64,000 bases of DNA, taken from assembly GCF_030380815.1 (NCBI RefSeq), contig NZ_JAUDUY010000003.1, forward strand, positions 1 to 64,000, given 5' to 3'. The number at the start of each line of letters is the position of its first letter. Within the stretch, counting starts at the first letter, position 1. This stretch comes from Robiginitalea aurantiaca. GTDB taxonomy: Bacteria; Bacteroidota; Bacteroidia; Flavobacteriales; Flavobacteriaceae. Positions 1 through 7,431 of this stretch are shown piece by piece. Under the pieces are notes generated by a model that was not told the DNA's origin, did not search any database, and was given only the letters and a program-made list of their open reading frames with translations. The position numbers were made by a program, and so were the translations under genes.

Positions 1-2
1 TA

Positions 3-86
3 GCCGAAAAAGCGGGTCCTAAACGCCGGTTGATTGTGGAAGGCATTGAGAATCTCAGCCCGTATTTAAGTGATGGGAGAAGCTGA
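3..86 (+). CDS. C-terminal end of an unidentified protein (5' truncated by window edge)
   Basis: An open frame enters from the window edge and ends at TGA 84-86, giving 27 residues that finish ...NLSPYLSDGRS. The composition is protein-like and no competing gene overlaps it, so it is probably the tail of a plus-strand gene convergent with the sulfatase. Too little is present to assign a family. Confidence 0.4.
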   Translation, partial: AEKAGPKRRLIVEGIENLSPYLSDGRS

Positions 87-123
87 GCTAGAGCGTATCT
101 GGACCTAACCCTTGCGGCATCCT

Positions 124-1569
124 TCACTCCAACCCCAGCGCCTCCAACTGAAGTACACGCAGCTGCCCCTGTAGTTCCTTCACAACCGCTTTATAGGCCG
201 TGTCCTCAATCAAGTTATTGAGCTCGTAAGGATCCTTTTTTAAGTCGTACAGTTCAGCACTGTCAAACCTCAGCCATTTGATGTATTTATACTGATCCGT
301 AACCACAACCCTGTAATCCAGCTGGGCCGTCCACGGGAATGGGTTTTCATTGCTGTAATACTCTATAAGCCCTGAGGATCGTATTTCATCTTTTTCACCA
401 CTCAACAAAGGCATCAGCGATTTTCCCTGAACCGTCCCCGCATTGTTCACCCCTGCAACATCCAGGGCCGTGGCTGCAAGGTCTACAGACAGTGTCAGGC
501 CGTTAACAGTTTTCGCCGGCTTGGGTATTCCGGGATGCCGAATAATGAGCGGGGTCCTTACGGATTCCTCATAGGGCATTCTGCGCTCCAGGGAAAACCC
601 GTGTTCTCCATAGAAGTATCCATTATCGCTGGTAAAAATGACCACTGTATTCTCGCGAATTCCGAGCTTCTGGAGCTCGGCCATAATCCGCCCGAGACTT
701 TCGTCTACGGCAAGCATCATCTCCGCCCGGGTTTGAATCGTTTTTTCGGAAATACCCAGGTCCATACTGCCGGCCCACCTCGGGTCCTTTTCCAGGGCTG
801 CAGCGCGCAGTTTAAAGGCATTTTTAATCACGGGTTTCCCTTCCTCAACACGAGATGTGGGAGAATAGGAGGGACTTCTTTTGTAGGGCTTTCCCCGGTA
901 TAACCCTTCGTGCCTTTTTGCAGGAATAAATTCCTTGGGCACATCCAGGTCCGTGCTGCCGTCATCCCGCTGTACCGCTTCCGGATGCACCGCCTTATGC
1001 CCGATATACAGGAAGAAGGGCCCTTCCGCATTTTCCTGAATAAAACCAATCGCCATATCGGTGAATATGTCTGTAATGTATCCTTCGGCCACGTAGGAGG
1101 TATTGTCTTCAAAAAGAACAGGGTTGTAAGTCCTTCCCTGTCCTTCCATACACACCCAGTAATCATAGCCGGGCCGGGGAGCAGGACTGTTTCCCATATG
1201 CCATTTCCCTACATGGGCGGTTTTATAGCCCACCTCCTGCAGGTATTTCGGGAAGAGGTCGAGCATAAAACTCGCCTGATTTCGGGCCGTATTGTCAATA
1301 ATTCCATGCCTTGAGGGATATTGCCCTGTAAGGATACTCGCCCGGTTGGGGGAGCATAAGGGCACCGCGTGATAGGCCCTATTGAATTGCGTGCCCTCTT
1401 TGGCCAGCAAATCGATGGCCGGGGTCTGCAGGTACGGATGGCCCCCACCGCCCCATTCGTCGTACCTCATATCGTCCACGACGATCATCACAATATTCGG
1501 TTGGGTGGATTGACAATAAAGGTGTATGGAAGTAAAAAACAATACCAGGATAAAGACAGAGCGGAGCAT
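124..1569 (-). CDS. Secreted type I sulfatase (arylsulfatase / iduronate-2-sulfatase-like)
   Basis: Hydrolyses sulfate esters, probably on sulfated polysaccharides, in the periplasm or outside the cell. The 481-residue protein begins with a hydrophobic signal peptide ending near SIHLYCQ. D32-D33 (IVMIVVDDMR) supplies metal ligands. C72-S-P-N-R76 is the formylglycine signature C-x-P-x-R in its cysteine form, so an anaerobic-type or FGE maturase is needed elsewhere in the genome. A later TSDNGYFYGEHG motif provides the Asp/Asn metal ligands. The length is normal for the family. It is preceded by its own promoter-like sequence and is not obviously in an operon. The exact substrate cannot be told from sequence. 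Confidence 0.93.
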   Translation of the reverse strand: MLRSVFILVLFFTSIHLYCQSTQPNIVMIVVDDMRYDEWGGGGHPYLQTPAIDLLAKEGTQFNRAYHAVPLCSPNRASILTGQYPSRHGIIDNTARNQASFMLDLFPKYLQEVGYKTAHVGKWHMGNSPAPRPGYDYWVCMEGQGRTYNPVLFEDNTSYVAEGYITDIFTDMAIGFIQENAEGPFFLYIGHKAVHPEAVQRDDGSTDLDVPKEFIPAKRHEGLYRGKPYKRSPSYSPTSRVEEGKPVIKNAFKLRAAALEKDPRWAGSMDLGISEKTIQTRAEMMLAVDESLGRIMAELQKLGIRENTVVIFTSDNGYFYGEHGFSLERRMPYEESVRTPLIIRHPGIPKPAKTVNGLTLSVDLAATALDVAGVNNAGTVQGKSLMPLLSGEKDEIRSSGLIEYYSNENPFPWTAQLDYRVVVTDQYKYIKWLRFDSAELYDLKKDPYELNNLIEDTAYKAVVKELQGQLRVLQLEALGLE

Positions 1570-1589
1570 GGGTTGCGGATATTACCCTT

Positions 1590-1621
1590 TGAAATTACAT
1601 AAATTCCGCGTTGATTGACAA
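1590..1621 (-). promoter_or_regulatory. Putative promoter of the sulfatase gene
   Basis: On the minus strand a TTG (1619-1621) lies 21 nt before TAATTTCA (1590-1597), a degenerate match to the Bacteroidota pattern TTG-N19..21-TAnnTTTG. The box ends 20 nt before the ATG. The match is partial. Confidence 0.4.
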
Positions 1622-1679
1622 GGCCTAAATTATAATCAAAAATTTGGGCCTTGTGTTCTTAATTCGAAAGTAGAATTCT

Positions 1680-1811
1680 TTAGTATTCTATATAGTCTCT
1701 TCCTTCCGGGATGTAGCCGGGGAAATCAGGGCGTTGGATTATCAGGGAGACCCTCCCGGCTCTTCTTTCTTCAGTAAGTCCAATATCTGGCAGTTGGAGT
1801 TCTATTTCCAT
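1680..1811 (-). pseudogene. Possible C-terminal gene remnant (43 codons)
   Basis: The minus strand encodes a 43-residue string starting MEIELQLPDIGLTEE and ending PEGRDYIEY before TAA 1680-1682. Residue use is protein-like, and upstream in the same frame there are stop codons and no domain. It could be the tail of a decayed gene or a chance frame. I do not recognise it. Confidence 0.25.
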
Positions 1812-1943
1812 TTCAGCCAAATGAACTGGGCTGAGGTGATCGTTGGAGGAAAGACTATGGAATCAATTTCGCTTCAACCTTTATTGGTCAGGTCTTTTGG
1901 GTTTCCGTGGATTTGATGAACACTTGCCAAGTGACGGCCGTCA

Positions 1944-1974
1944 TTGCCATTTGACCGAGCACAGAGTACCTTGG
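1944..1974 (+). promoter_or_regulatory. Promoter of the CBM-like secreted protein gene
   Basis: TTG (1944-1946), a 20-nt spacer and TACCTTGG (1967-1974) match the Bacteroidota sigma pattern TTG-N19..21-TAnnTTTG closely. The box ends 20 nt before the ATG at 1995, which also supports that start over the upstream in-frame codon at 1944. Confidence 0.5.
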
Positions 1975-1994
1975 GGATAGATAAAAATTACATC

Positions 1995-3152
1995 ATGAAA
2001 GCATATGGCTTCTATTCCCTGTTTTTTGGCATTTTTCTATTGGCCTTTTCCACTGTTCATTCTCAAAATATAATAACCGACGGAGGCTTTAGTTTAACCA
2101 CTGAAATACTTTCAGATTTTGAAGGGCCTCCTCCCGCTAATATCTGGTGGACATGGCAAGATCAGAATGTAATCGCCAATGCATCGATTGTAAATGAGCA
2201 ATTGCATTACCAGATACGCAGTTCTGGAAATCAAACCTTTGCGGTGCAGATGATACAGTTGGGGTTCCCTTTGGAGCCTGGGCATTCATATAGACTTTCA
2301 TTTGATGTTAAGGCAGATTCAAATCGCACTTTTGGTGTTTTTCTTGGTGAGAATTGGGGAAATTGGACAAGCCTGATAGGCTCCAACAACTACATCCAAA
2401 ATGCCACTACTGAATGGCGGAAGATTAATATAGAGTTTGATGTCTATACGGTATTTCCAGAGCACAAACTAAGTTTTGACTTTGGAACGATAAATACCAA
2501 TGTGTACTTAGACAATGTATCACTCATTGACCTCGGGGTAATTAAAGAAGCCCCCTTTGCGGAATTGAGTTCCTCTAACAAGGATGTAAAAAACCCAGGT
2601 TTCCGGCCCGAATCAATGCTTGATCAGGAATTTATAGATTCGTACAAAGAATCGAAATTTATCATTTACCCCACCATTATCAGGACACCAGGCACTACAA
2701 CCTGGTCTAAATCACTTTCAAATGAATTCACCCAAAATTTGAATAGTGTGGAGAATTTAAATTTAGCTCTAAGGAAAGAAAAGCTCGATCCGGGAGAATT
2801 AAAGGGACAGGCTCAATATCAATTCTTTCAAAATGATATGGAAAGGCTTGGAAGCGGGATTAAGGAGAAAAAGGAGAATATAGATTATTACATCATACCA
2901 GAGATTCTATTTGAACCACAAAGAGAAGGGACTCATTTCGTATTTGGTATTCATCTTTTTATCCTTAATAATGAGGGTGAGAACGCATTTTCTTTCTTGC
3001 TAAATTCTCATCACCCTTTATTTGTTGAGGCAAAATTATATGCCTACAAGCCGGATGAAAATGATATTGAAGCACTGAAACAAAGGAGTTTGGAAGTTGC
3101 AGCACAAGCGTTTTTATTAATGGTTGAACAATATGATGCGCAACTCAACTAA
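1995..3152 (+). CDS. Secreted protein with a CBM4/9-like carbohydrate-binding domain and an unknown C-terminal domain
   Basis: The protein has 385 residues from the ATG at 1995, chosen because it gives a clean signal peptide (MKAYGFYSLFF...STVHSQ) and sits behind a good promoter. Residues about 25-190 have the look of a CBM4/9-type beta sandwich: an opening DGGFS, repeated aromatic residues (IWWTWQDQ), a GHSYRLSFDVKAD stretch and a closing VYLDNVSLID strand typical of these modules. Residues about 190-385 form a second region that I do not recognise, rich in Lys and Glu with alternating strand-like segments. No catalytic motif is visible. It may bind polysaccharide at the cell surface, but the C-terminal function is unknown. 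It appears monocistronic. Confidence 0.75.
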   Translation: MKAYGFYSLFFGIFLLAFSTVHSQNIITDGGFSLTTEILSDFEGPPPANIWWTWQDQNVIANASIVNEQLHYQIRSSGNQTFAVQMIQLGFPLEPGHSYRLSFDVKADSNRTFGVFLGENWGNWTSLIGSNNYIQNATTEWRKINIEFDVYTVFPEHKLSFDFGTINTNVYLDNVSLIDLGVIKEAPFAELSSSNKDVKNPGFRPESMLDQEFIDSYKESKFIIYPTIIRTPGTTTWSKSLSNEFTQNLNSVENLNLALRKEKLDPGELKGQAQYQFFQNDMERLGSGIKEKKENIDYYIIPEILFEPQREGTHFVFGIHLFILNNEGENAFSFLLNSHHPLFVEAKLYAYKPDENDIEALKQRSLEVAAQAFLLMVEQYDAQLN

Positions 3153-3281
3153 CTTATAGGAGGGCACCCGGGCGGAATGATTCAATATAAGGCACCCCTC
3201 CGCCATCAAAAGAAATAGGGCTTTAACCAAATCGATCTTTCATTATTTTCCGAAGTGCCAGTGGATGAACTGTCACCTTAC

Positions 3282-4871
3282 TTAAGGTTTCGGTTTTCTC
3301 AATACCATCCCGGCCTTTAAATGTTGAAACTCCCCGTTCTCAAAGGAAACCTGTCCATTGACGATCACGAGGGGAATGCCTTCAGGATACTGGTGGGGGG
3401 ATTCAAAGGTGGCTTTGTCAGTGACGGTTGCGGGGTCGAAAAGGACGATATCAGCCTTCATCCCTTCCCTGAGCAGTCCCCGGTCTGTCAGGCCCATCAC
3501 AGCGGCTGGCAGGGCGGTCATTTTATGTACGGCTTCGGACAGAGAAAGGACCTGCTTTTCACGCACGTAACGGCCCAGGACCCTGGGGAATGTCCCGTAC
3601 CACCTGGGGTGGGGGTGGCCCATTCCGGGAGCGACCAGCCTGCCGTCTGAAGCGATCATGGTTTGGGGATGTTTCAGGATACGCTCCACATCCCCTTCGT
3701 CCATGGCATGGAAGACACAGGAGGCCCCACCCTTAAGTTGGGCTTCGATGACAAGGTCTGCACCGTTTTCCATGGTGGGTTCCAGCCCTTTTTGGTCACA
3801 CCAGTATTCCAGGGTCTTTCCCTCCAGCTCGGGCATCCAGGCTACTTTGGCAAACTGAACCCTTTTGAGGTCGGCCCCGCCCCGGTCATTGATCAGATTA
3901 AAAATGATTCCAGCACTGATGCTGTCCCTGAGCCGGGGGTTAGAAACCCGTTCCCGAAACGCGTCATTTCCCCCGGCCCTCGCCCAGCCGGGGATCAGTA
4001 TCGAGATGCTGGTATAACTTCGATCGTAGGGATACTGGTCTATCCGGATGTCCAGCCCTTTGGCCCTTGCGGAATCGACCATGGCCAGGGTTTTTTTGCT
4101 CTTGCCCCACATGGGCTTGCCGACTACTTTGTGATGGGTTAGGACCACGGGGATATCGGCCTTTTCGGAAATTATGATGGCTTCTTCGACCGATTCCAGC
4201 AGCCCCAGGCCTTCTTCCCTTAAATGGGAGGTATAGATGCCGCCTTCGACCGACGCAACTTTCGACAAGGCAATGACCTCGTTAACTTCGGAGAAGGTGC
4301 CGGGCAGGTATTTCAGTCCGGTGGAAATCCCAAAGGCACCCTCCTTCATGGCCTGTGAGACCTGTGCTTCCATCTGTTCGAGCTCCTGTCCGGTCGGAGC
4401 CCTGTTATCGAGTCCCATCACATTCCTTCTGACGGTATTGTGCCCGATGAGGTAGCCCACATTCATGCCCACGCCAATTTGTTCCAGGGTGTCCAGATAC
4501 ATGCCAAAAGGCCATGGACTGGATCCATCCGGACCTCCCAGGGCCGTTGTCACCCCCTGCCGGATGTGACTTTCGCATTCCGGCAGTTCGAGAATCGGGT
4601 CCAGGTGGGTATGGATGTCTATAAACCCCGGAGCCACCACCAGACCACTGGCATTGATCTCCCGCCTCCCGACAGCATCGGAAAGATCGCCCATGGCGAC
4701 GATACGATCTGCATTGATGCCGATATCCCCTACATAGGACTCCCTTCCGGAACCGTCCAGGATTTGTCCGTTCTTAATCAGGATATCATAGTTTTCCTGT
4801 GTGGCACATCCCGCCAGCAAAAGAGCTGAGAAAAGGAGACAAAGCGCTGTATTCTCAAATTTAAAAATCAC
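3282..4871 (-). CDS. Lipoprotein N-acyl-D-amino-acid deacylase family amidohydrolase
   Basis: A member of the D-aminoacylase branch of the amidohydrolase superfamily, which hydrolyses N-acyl-D-amino acids or related amides at a metal site. The 529 residues begin with a lipoprotein signal (LLLAGC, lipidated Cys22), so it is anchored at the membrane. H87-x-H89 (HTHLDP) and Cys99 (LPECE) correspond to the HxH and bridging-Cys ligands of D-aminoacylase. Later THLREEG, THHK and IASDG motifs supply the other His and Asp ligands. The start codon is GTG and no nearby ATG gives the signal peptide. The first codons overlap the remnant of a DUF6090 gene upstream. Substrate specificity is unknown. Confidence 0.9.
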   Translation of the reverse strand: MIFKFENTALCLLFSALLLAGCATQENYDILIKNGQILDGSGRESYVGDIGINADRIVAMGDLSDAVGRREINASGLVVAPGFIDIHTHLDPILELPECESHIRQGVTTALGGPDGSSPWPFGMYLDTLEQIGVGMNVGYLIGHNTVRRNVMGLDNRAPTGQELEQMEAQVSQAMKEGAFGISTGLKYLPGTFSEVNEVIALSKVASVEGGIYTSHLREEGLGLLESVEEAIIISEKADIPVVLTHHKVVGKPMWGKSKKTLAMVDSARAKGLDIRIDQYPYDRSYTSISILIPGWARAGGNDAFRERVSNPRLRDSISAGIIFNLINDRGGADLKRVQFAKVAWMPELEGKTLEYWCDQKGLEPTMENGADLVIEAQLKGGASCVFHAMDEGDVERILKHPQTMIASDGRLVAPGMGHPHPRWYGTFPRVLGRYVREKQVLSLSEAVHKMTALPAAVMGLTDRGLLREGMKADIVLFDPATVTDKATFESPHQYPEGIPLVIVNGQVSFENGEFQHLKAGMVLRKPKP

Positions 4872-5217
4872 GATAATAGGTTATGAGGTCAAGTAGCTCA
4901 TCGCCCCCTTGGTTTTTGTAGTCCTCAGGGGTTAATGTATTATTGAGAACCAAATACGTTAATGAATCTTACAGTTTATAACTTGAAATAATGGTTTCAA
5001 AATTTGCAATTTCCTTTAATAAATCCGTCTGAACTTCTTTATAGAATGAAAGGATTTTCGCGTCGTTATTTCGGTGCTCATTCCAGGTGTTGATTTGAAG
5101 GGCAATCAAGATCCCGAGGACCACCAAAACGATTTCCCCAACAGCATACAATATGTATTTGCCCAGGGTATTATCAGAGAGTAAATTTCGACGAATCTTT
5201 CGGAAGAATCGGAGCAT
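4861..5217 (-). pseudogene. Truncated DUF6090-family membrane protein gene with an in-frame stop
   Basis: From the ATG at 5217 the frame reads the family's conserved N-terminus (MLRFFRKIRR, then a membrane segment with GEIVLVVLGILIALQ) and stops at TAA 4969-4971 after 82 residues. Reading on in the same frame past that stop gives a protein-like stretch (DSLTYLVLNN, LTPEDYKN, LLDLITYYRDF) before a second TAA at 4861-4863. That stretch aligns in style with the YRMQDSVV...SLTAADYEN region of the paralogue at 12098-13168. Full relatives have about 246-356 residues, so the rest of the C-terminal half is missing. I interpret it as a gene inactivated by a nonsense change and a 3' deletion, with the amidohydrolase start now overlapping its end. 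A short functional peptide cannot be excluded. Confidence 0.7.
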
Positions 5218-5277
5218 GGGTTTGTGGTTACACCAATCAGGCAACAAAGATTACCCGCTTGAAGTAACCTTACCGGA

Positions 5278-5775
5278 TTAGTCCATGCGCTTCAGTACTT
5301 CAATTCGGGTTCCATTTTCAAAGGTTCTTGTAAAATAAATCGAGTCCTTTTCGATGGTAAGGAGTTTTGAACTGCGGGGCGCGTCATTCATATAATTTGG
5401 GGACTTGGCCACGATGGCATACTGAATTAGCGAATCACCTACCACTTCATAAGTGCCCGAATTCGAGATCAAGCCGCTATAGGCGTTCCTGATATCCTCA
5501 TCACTTCTTTCTTCCCCTTCCTTCAGGGACGGCCAGGACGGCCTGTCTTCAGTAGCCACCTCCATGCTGTAATGCTTGTCTGTGAATATAAAAATGCTTT
5601 TGTAGGGCTTCGTATATATTGTAGTATCCGGGGATTGCCAAATCATCTGGCTCACTTCCCAGGCCCCCTCCAGGGTGGGCTCCTCTATTATTTCAATTTC
5701 GGCCGGGGCTTCTTTTTTTTCCGCGCAGGCAGCGATTACAAATAGCATGAGCAAAGTAAGTAGAAGGTTTTTCAT
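5278..5775 (-). CDS. Small lipoprotein, lipocalin-like
   Basis: The protein has 165 residues with a lipoprotein signal and lipobox (VIAAC, Cys17), so it is probably anchored in a membrane facing the periplasm. After an acidic linker, the sequence TLEGAWEVSQMIW opens a run of short beta strands (YKSIFIFTDKHYSMEV, SGTYEVVGDSLIQYAI, KDSIYFTRTFENG). This layout resembles lipocalin-like or DUF4488-type domains common in Bacteroidota. No catalytic residues stand out. It has its own TATCTT promoter box and is followed by the DUF6090 remnant. Function unknown. Confidence 0.75.
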   Translation of the reverse strand: MKNLLLTLLMLFVIAACAEKKEAPAEIEIIEEPTLEGAWEVSQMIWQSPDTTIYTKPYKSIFIFTDKHYSMEVATEDRPSWPSLKEGEERSDEDIRNAYSGLISNSGTYEVVGDSLIQYAIVAKSPNYMNDAPRSSKLLTIEKDSIYFTRTFENGTRIEVLKRMD

Positions 5776-5802
5776 AACGTGTGGTTGATTTTGTGGTTTC
5801 TT

Positions 5803-5810
5803 TGAAGATA
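5803..5810 (-). promoter_or_regulatory. TATCTT promoter box of the small lipoprotein gene
   Basis: TATCTTCA on the minus strand lies 27 nt before the ATG at 5775. The same core at nearly the same distance precedes several other genes in the window. No clear TTG is seen at the expected -33 position. Confidence 0.4.
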
Positions 5811-5906
5811 CAACATTTAAATTTGATGTCTTTTTGGGCGTATTATGGACGAATGATGCTTAAAGAGGGATGCTATTGAGCAATATCGGATCACCCAATA
5901 TTCGGG

Positions 5907-5945
5907 ATAAAAAACCCCCCGGAATTTTTGGTTCCGAGGGGGGTT
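5907..5945 (-). terminator. Rho-independent terminator after the FAD oxidoreductase gene
   Basis: A G/C-rich stem pairs AACCCCCC plus GGAA (5913-5924) with TTCC plus GGGGGGTT (5932-5945), with a two-base bulge. It is followed on the minus strand by a T run (GGGGGGTTTTTTAT). It begins 5 bases past the stop codon of the oxidoreductase. Confidence 0.85.
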
Positions 5946-5949
5946 ATGA

Positions 5950-7347
5950 TTAGTTGGCGGGAAGGATGTTCTGATTCACCCGGAAGAAGTTCTCGGGATC
6001 ATATGCCTTCTTGATTTGAGCAAGCCTTTCGTAGTTCCCTTTATAACTTGCCTTGATCCGTTCCTGACCTTCGTCCATAATAAAATTCAGGTAGGCGCCG
6101 CCGGTGGAATAAGGATGCAATGCATCCCAGTATTCCTTGCACCAATCTGTGATTTTTTCTGCGTTTGCAGGATCCGGATCCACGCCGACAATAACACCAG
6201 CGTATTTGGCATCCCTATTTGCCCAGGGCGTATCTTCCTTTCCAACCCTGCTGGCCGCACCACTAATGGGGTAGAGGTGCATTTGCGAAAGCGGGGTTGG
6301 AATTTTAGATCCGTACTCTAAATGTCCGGAGCGCACTTCAGGCCCGAGCTCTTTAAAATAGTCGGCCCTCCAGTACCACTGCAACCCATGCGGGAGCATG
6401 CCATCGAACAGCGTTTGAATGGATGGATAGGGCATTTCTCCTACATGCGCAAAAATGGGATTCATGGCATGAACGGGAGCAAAAATTTCGTCCATTTTCT
6501 CTGGGTCCCCTACGTAGGCCCAAACAATTCCGCAGAACTTTTTGTTATGCAATTCTTCCGGGAATGGAGCTCCGGGGATTACCATTGTGGCTATGAAGCC
6601 GTTAAGTTCATCTGGGGCATTATTGATAAAGGTATGATACCACTCCATCACCTCCTCAACCCGTTCAATGGGCCACAGCGTGGGACCGCCGATAATATTC
6701 TTAACCGGATGTGCCTGGAATTTGAAAGAAGTGACTATGCCAAAGTTTCCGCCCCCGCCACGGATGGCCCAGAATAAATCAGCATTCCGCTCGGCATTTA
6801 CGGTTACTATGGACCCGTCTGCCAGCACCATGTCGGCCTCGAGTAGGTTGTCTATAGTAAGGCCGTACTTTCTGGAAAGATGTCCGACCCCTCCGCCTAA
6901 TGTAAGGCCGCCAACGCCGGTGGTTGAAATGATTCCAGCCGGAACGGCCAGCCCAAAGGGATGTGTTGCATGATCCACCTCTCCCCATAAATTCCCTCCG
7001 CCAACACGGACAGTACTGTTTTCGACATCCACATGGACGAATTTTATACCGGACAAGTCTATGACCATGCCTTCATCGCAGAGTCCAAGCCCGCCCCCGT
7101 TGTGTCCTCCGCCTCTCACGGCCACTAAGAGATTATTCTCCCGCGCAAAGTTCACAGCGTACTTTACATCGGCAGCATCTACACACATCACAAACATTCC
7201 CGGGCGCTTGTCGATCATTCCATTGTACACCTTCCGCGTTTCGTTGTACTGCGCATCATTGGGGAAAATAATTTCTCCCCTCACCTGAGCTTTCAGAGCG
7301 TCAAAAGCAGACGCCTCTAATTCCTTAACTTTTGTTTTTGCTGACAT
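5950..7347 (-). CDS. FAD-linked oxidoreductase, berberine-bridge (BBE) family
   Basis: A flavin-dependent oxidase/dehydrogenase of 465 residues without a signal peptide. The N-terminal FAD_binding_4 (PCMH) domain spans about residues 40-215. It contains RGGGHNGGG with His82 at the position that covalently binds FAD in BBE-like enzymes, and a glycine-rich stretch (TTGVGGLTLGGG). The second covalent residue, a Cys in the latter stretch, is absent, so a single 8-alpha-histidyl link is expected. The C-terminus (YDPENFFRVNQNI) is the BBE motif. Such enzymes oxidise alcohols or sugars with O2 or another acceptor; the substrate here is unknown. It lies 84 bp downstream of the ferredoxin-cyclase-globin gene on the same strand and may be co-transcribed with it. 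A strong terminator follows. Confidence 0.9.
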   Translation of the reverse strand: MSAKTKVKELEASAFDALKAQVRGEIIFPNDAQYNETRKVYNGMIDKRPGMFVMCVDAADVKYAVNFARENNLLVAVRGGGHNGGGLGLCDEGMVIDLSGIKFVHVDVENSTVRVGGGNLWGEVDHATHPFGLAVPAGIISTTGVGGLTLGGGVGHLSRKYGLTIDNLLEADMVLADGSIVTVNAERNADLFWAIRGGGGNFGIVTSFKFQAHPVKNIIGGPTLWPIERVEEVMEWYHTFINNAPDELNGFIATMVIPGAPFPEELHNKKFCGIVWAYVGDPEKMDEIFAPVHAMNPIFAHVGEMPYPSIQTLFDGMLPHGLQWYWRADYFKELGPEVRSGHLEYGSKIPTPLSQMHLYPISGAASRVGKEDTPWANRDAKYAGVIVGVDPDPANAEKITDWCKEYWDALHPYSTGGAYLNFIMDEGQERIKASYKGNYERLAQIKKAYDPENFFRVNQNILPAN

Positions 7348-7406
7348 TGTTGTTGTTTTAAATTAATTGGTATGTGGTTGTTTCACGGGGGTTGTTTGTG
7401 TTTTTT

Positions 7407-7431
7407 CGCCAGGCCGATTTCGGCCTTGGCG
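7407..7431 (-). other. Strong hairpin directly after the cyclase stop codon
   Basis: The segment pairs CGCCA with TGGCG and GGCCG with CGGCC around an ATTT loop, with one bulged T. On the minus strand it is followed by an A run, not a T run, so it does not look like an intrinsic terminator. It may stabilise the cyclase mRNA end or tune read-through into the oxidoreductase gene. Confidence 0.5.

Larger units (their letters stand above)
1570..1994. other. Intergenic region between the divergent sulfatase and CBM-protein genes
   Basis: This 425-base stretch carries promoter-like elements for both flanking genes (1590-1621 minus, 1944-1974 plus) and a short protein-like minus-strand fragment at 1680-1811. 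I see no intact gene, RNA or mobile element in the remainder. Confidence 0.6.

Noticed and set aside
1734-1916. A 60-codon plus-strand frame
   Set aside because: It begins at TTG, has no recognisable content and is antisense to the more protein-like minus fragment at 1680-1811.
1930-1994. Minus-strand string FIYPQGTLCSVKW resembling the YPQGT motif of CE1/LpqC esterases
   Set aside because: Only about 16 codons, overlaps a good promoter for the plus-strand gene and is interrupted by stops; most likely chance.
3158-3213. Possible bidirectional terminator between convergent genes (GGCGGA ... TCCGCC)
   Set aside because: Only six paired bases with a long loop and no T run on either strand.
7407-7431. 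Hairpin after the cyclase gene as an intrinsic terminator
   Set aside because: On the minus strand it is followed by an A run instead of a T run.
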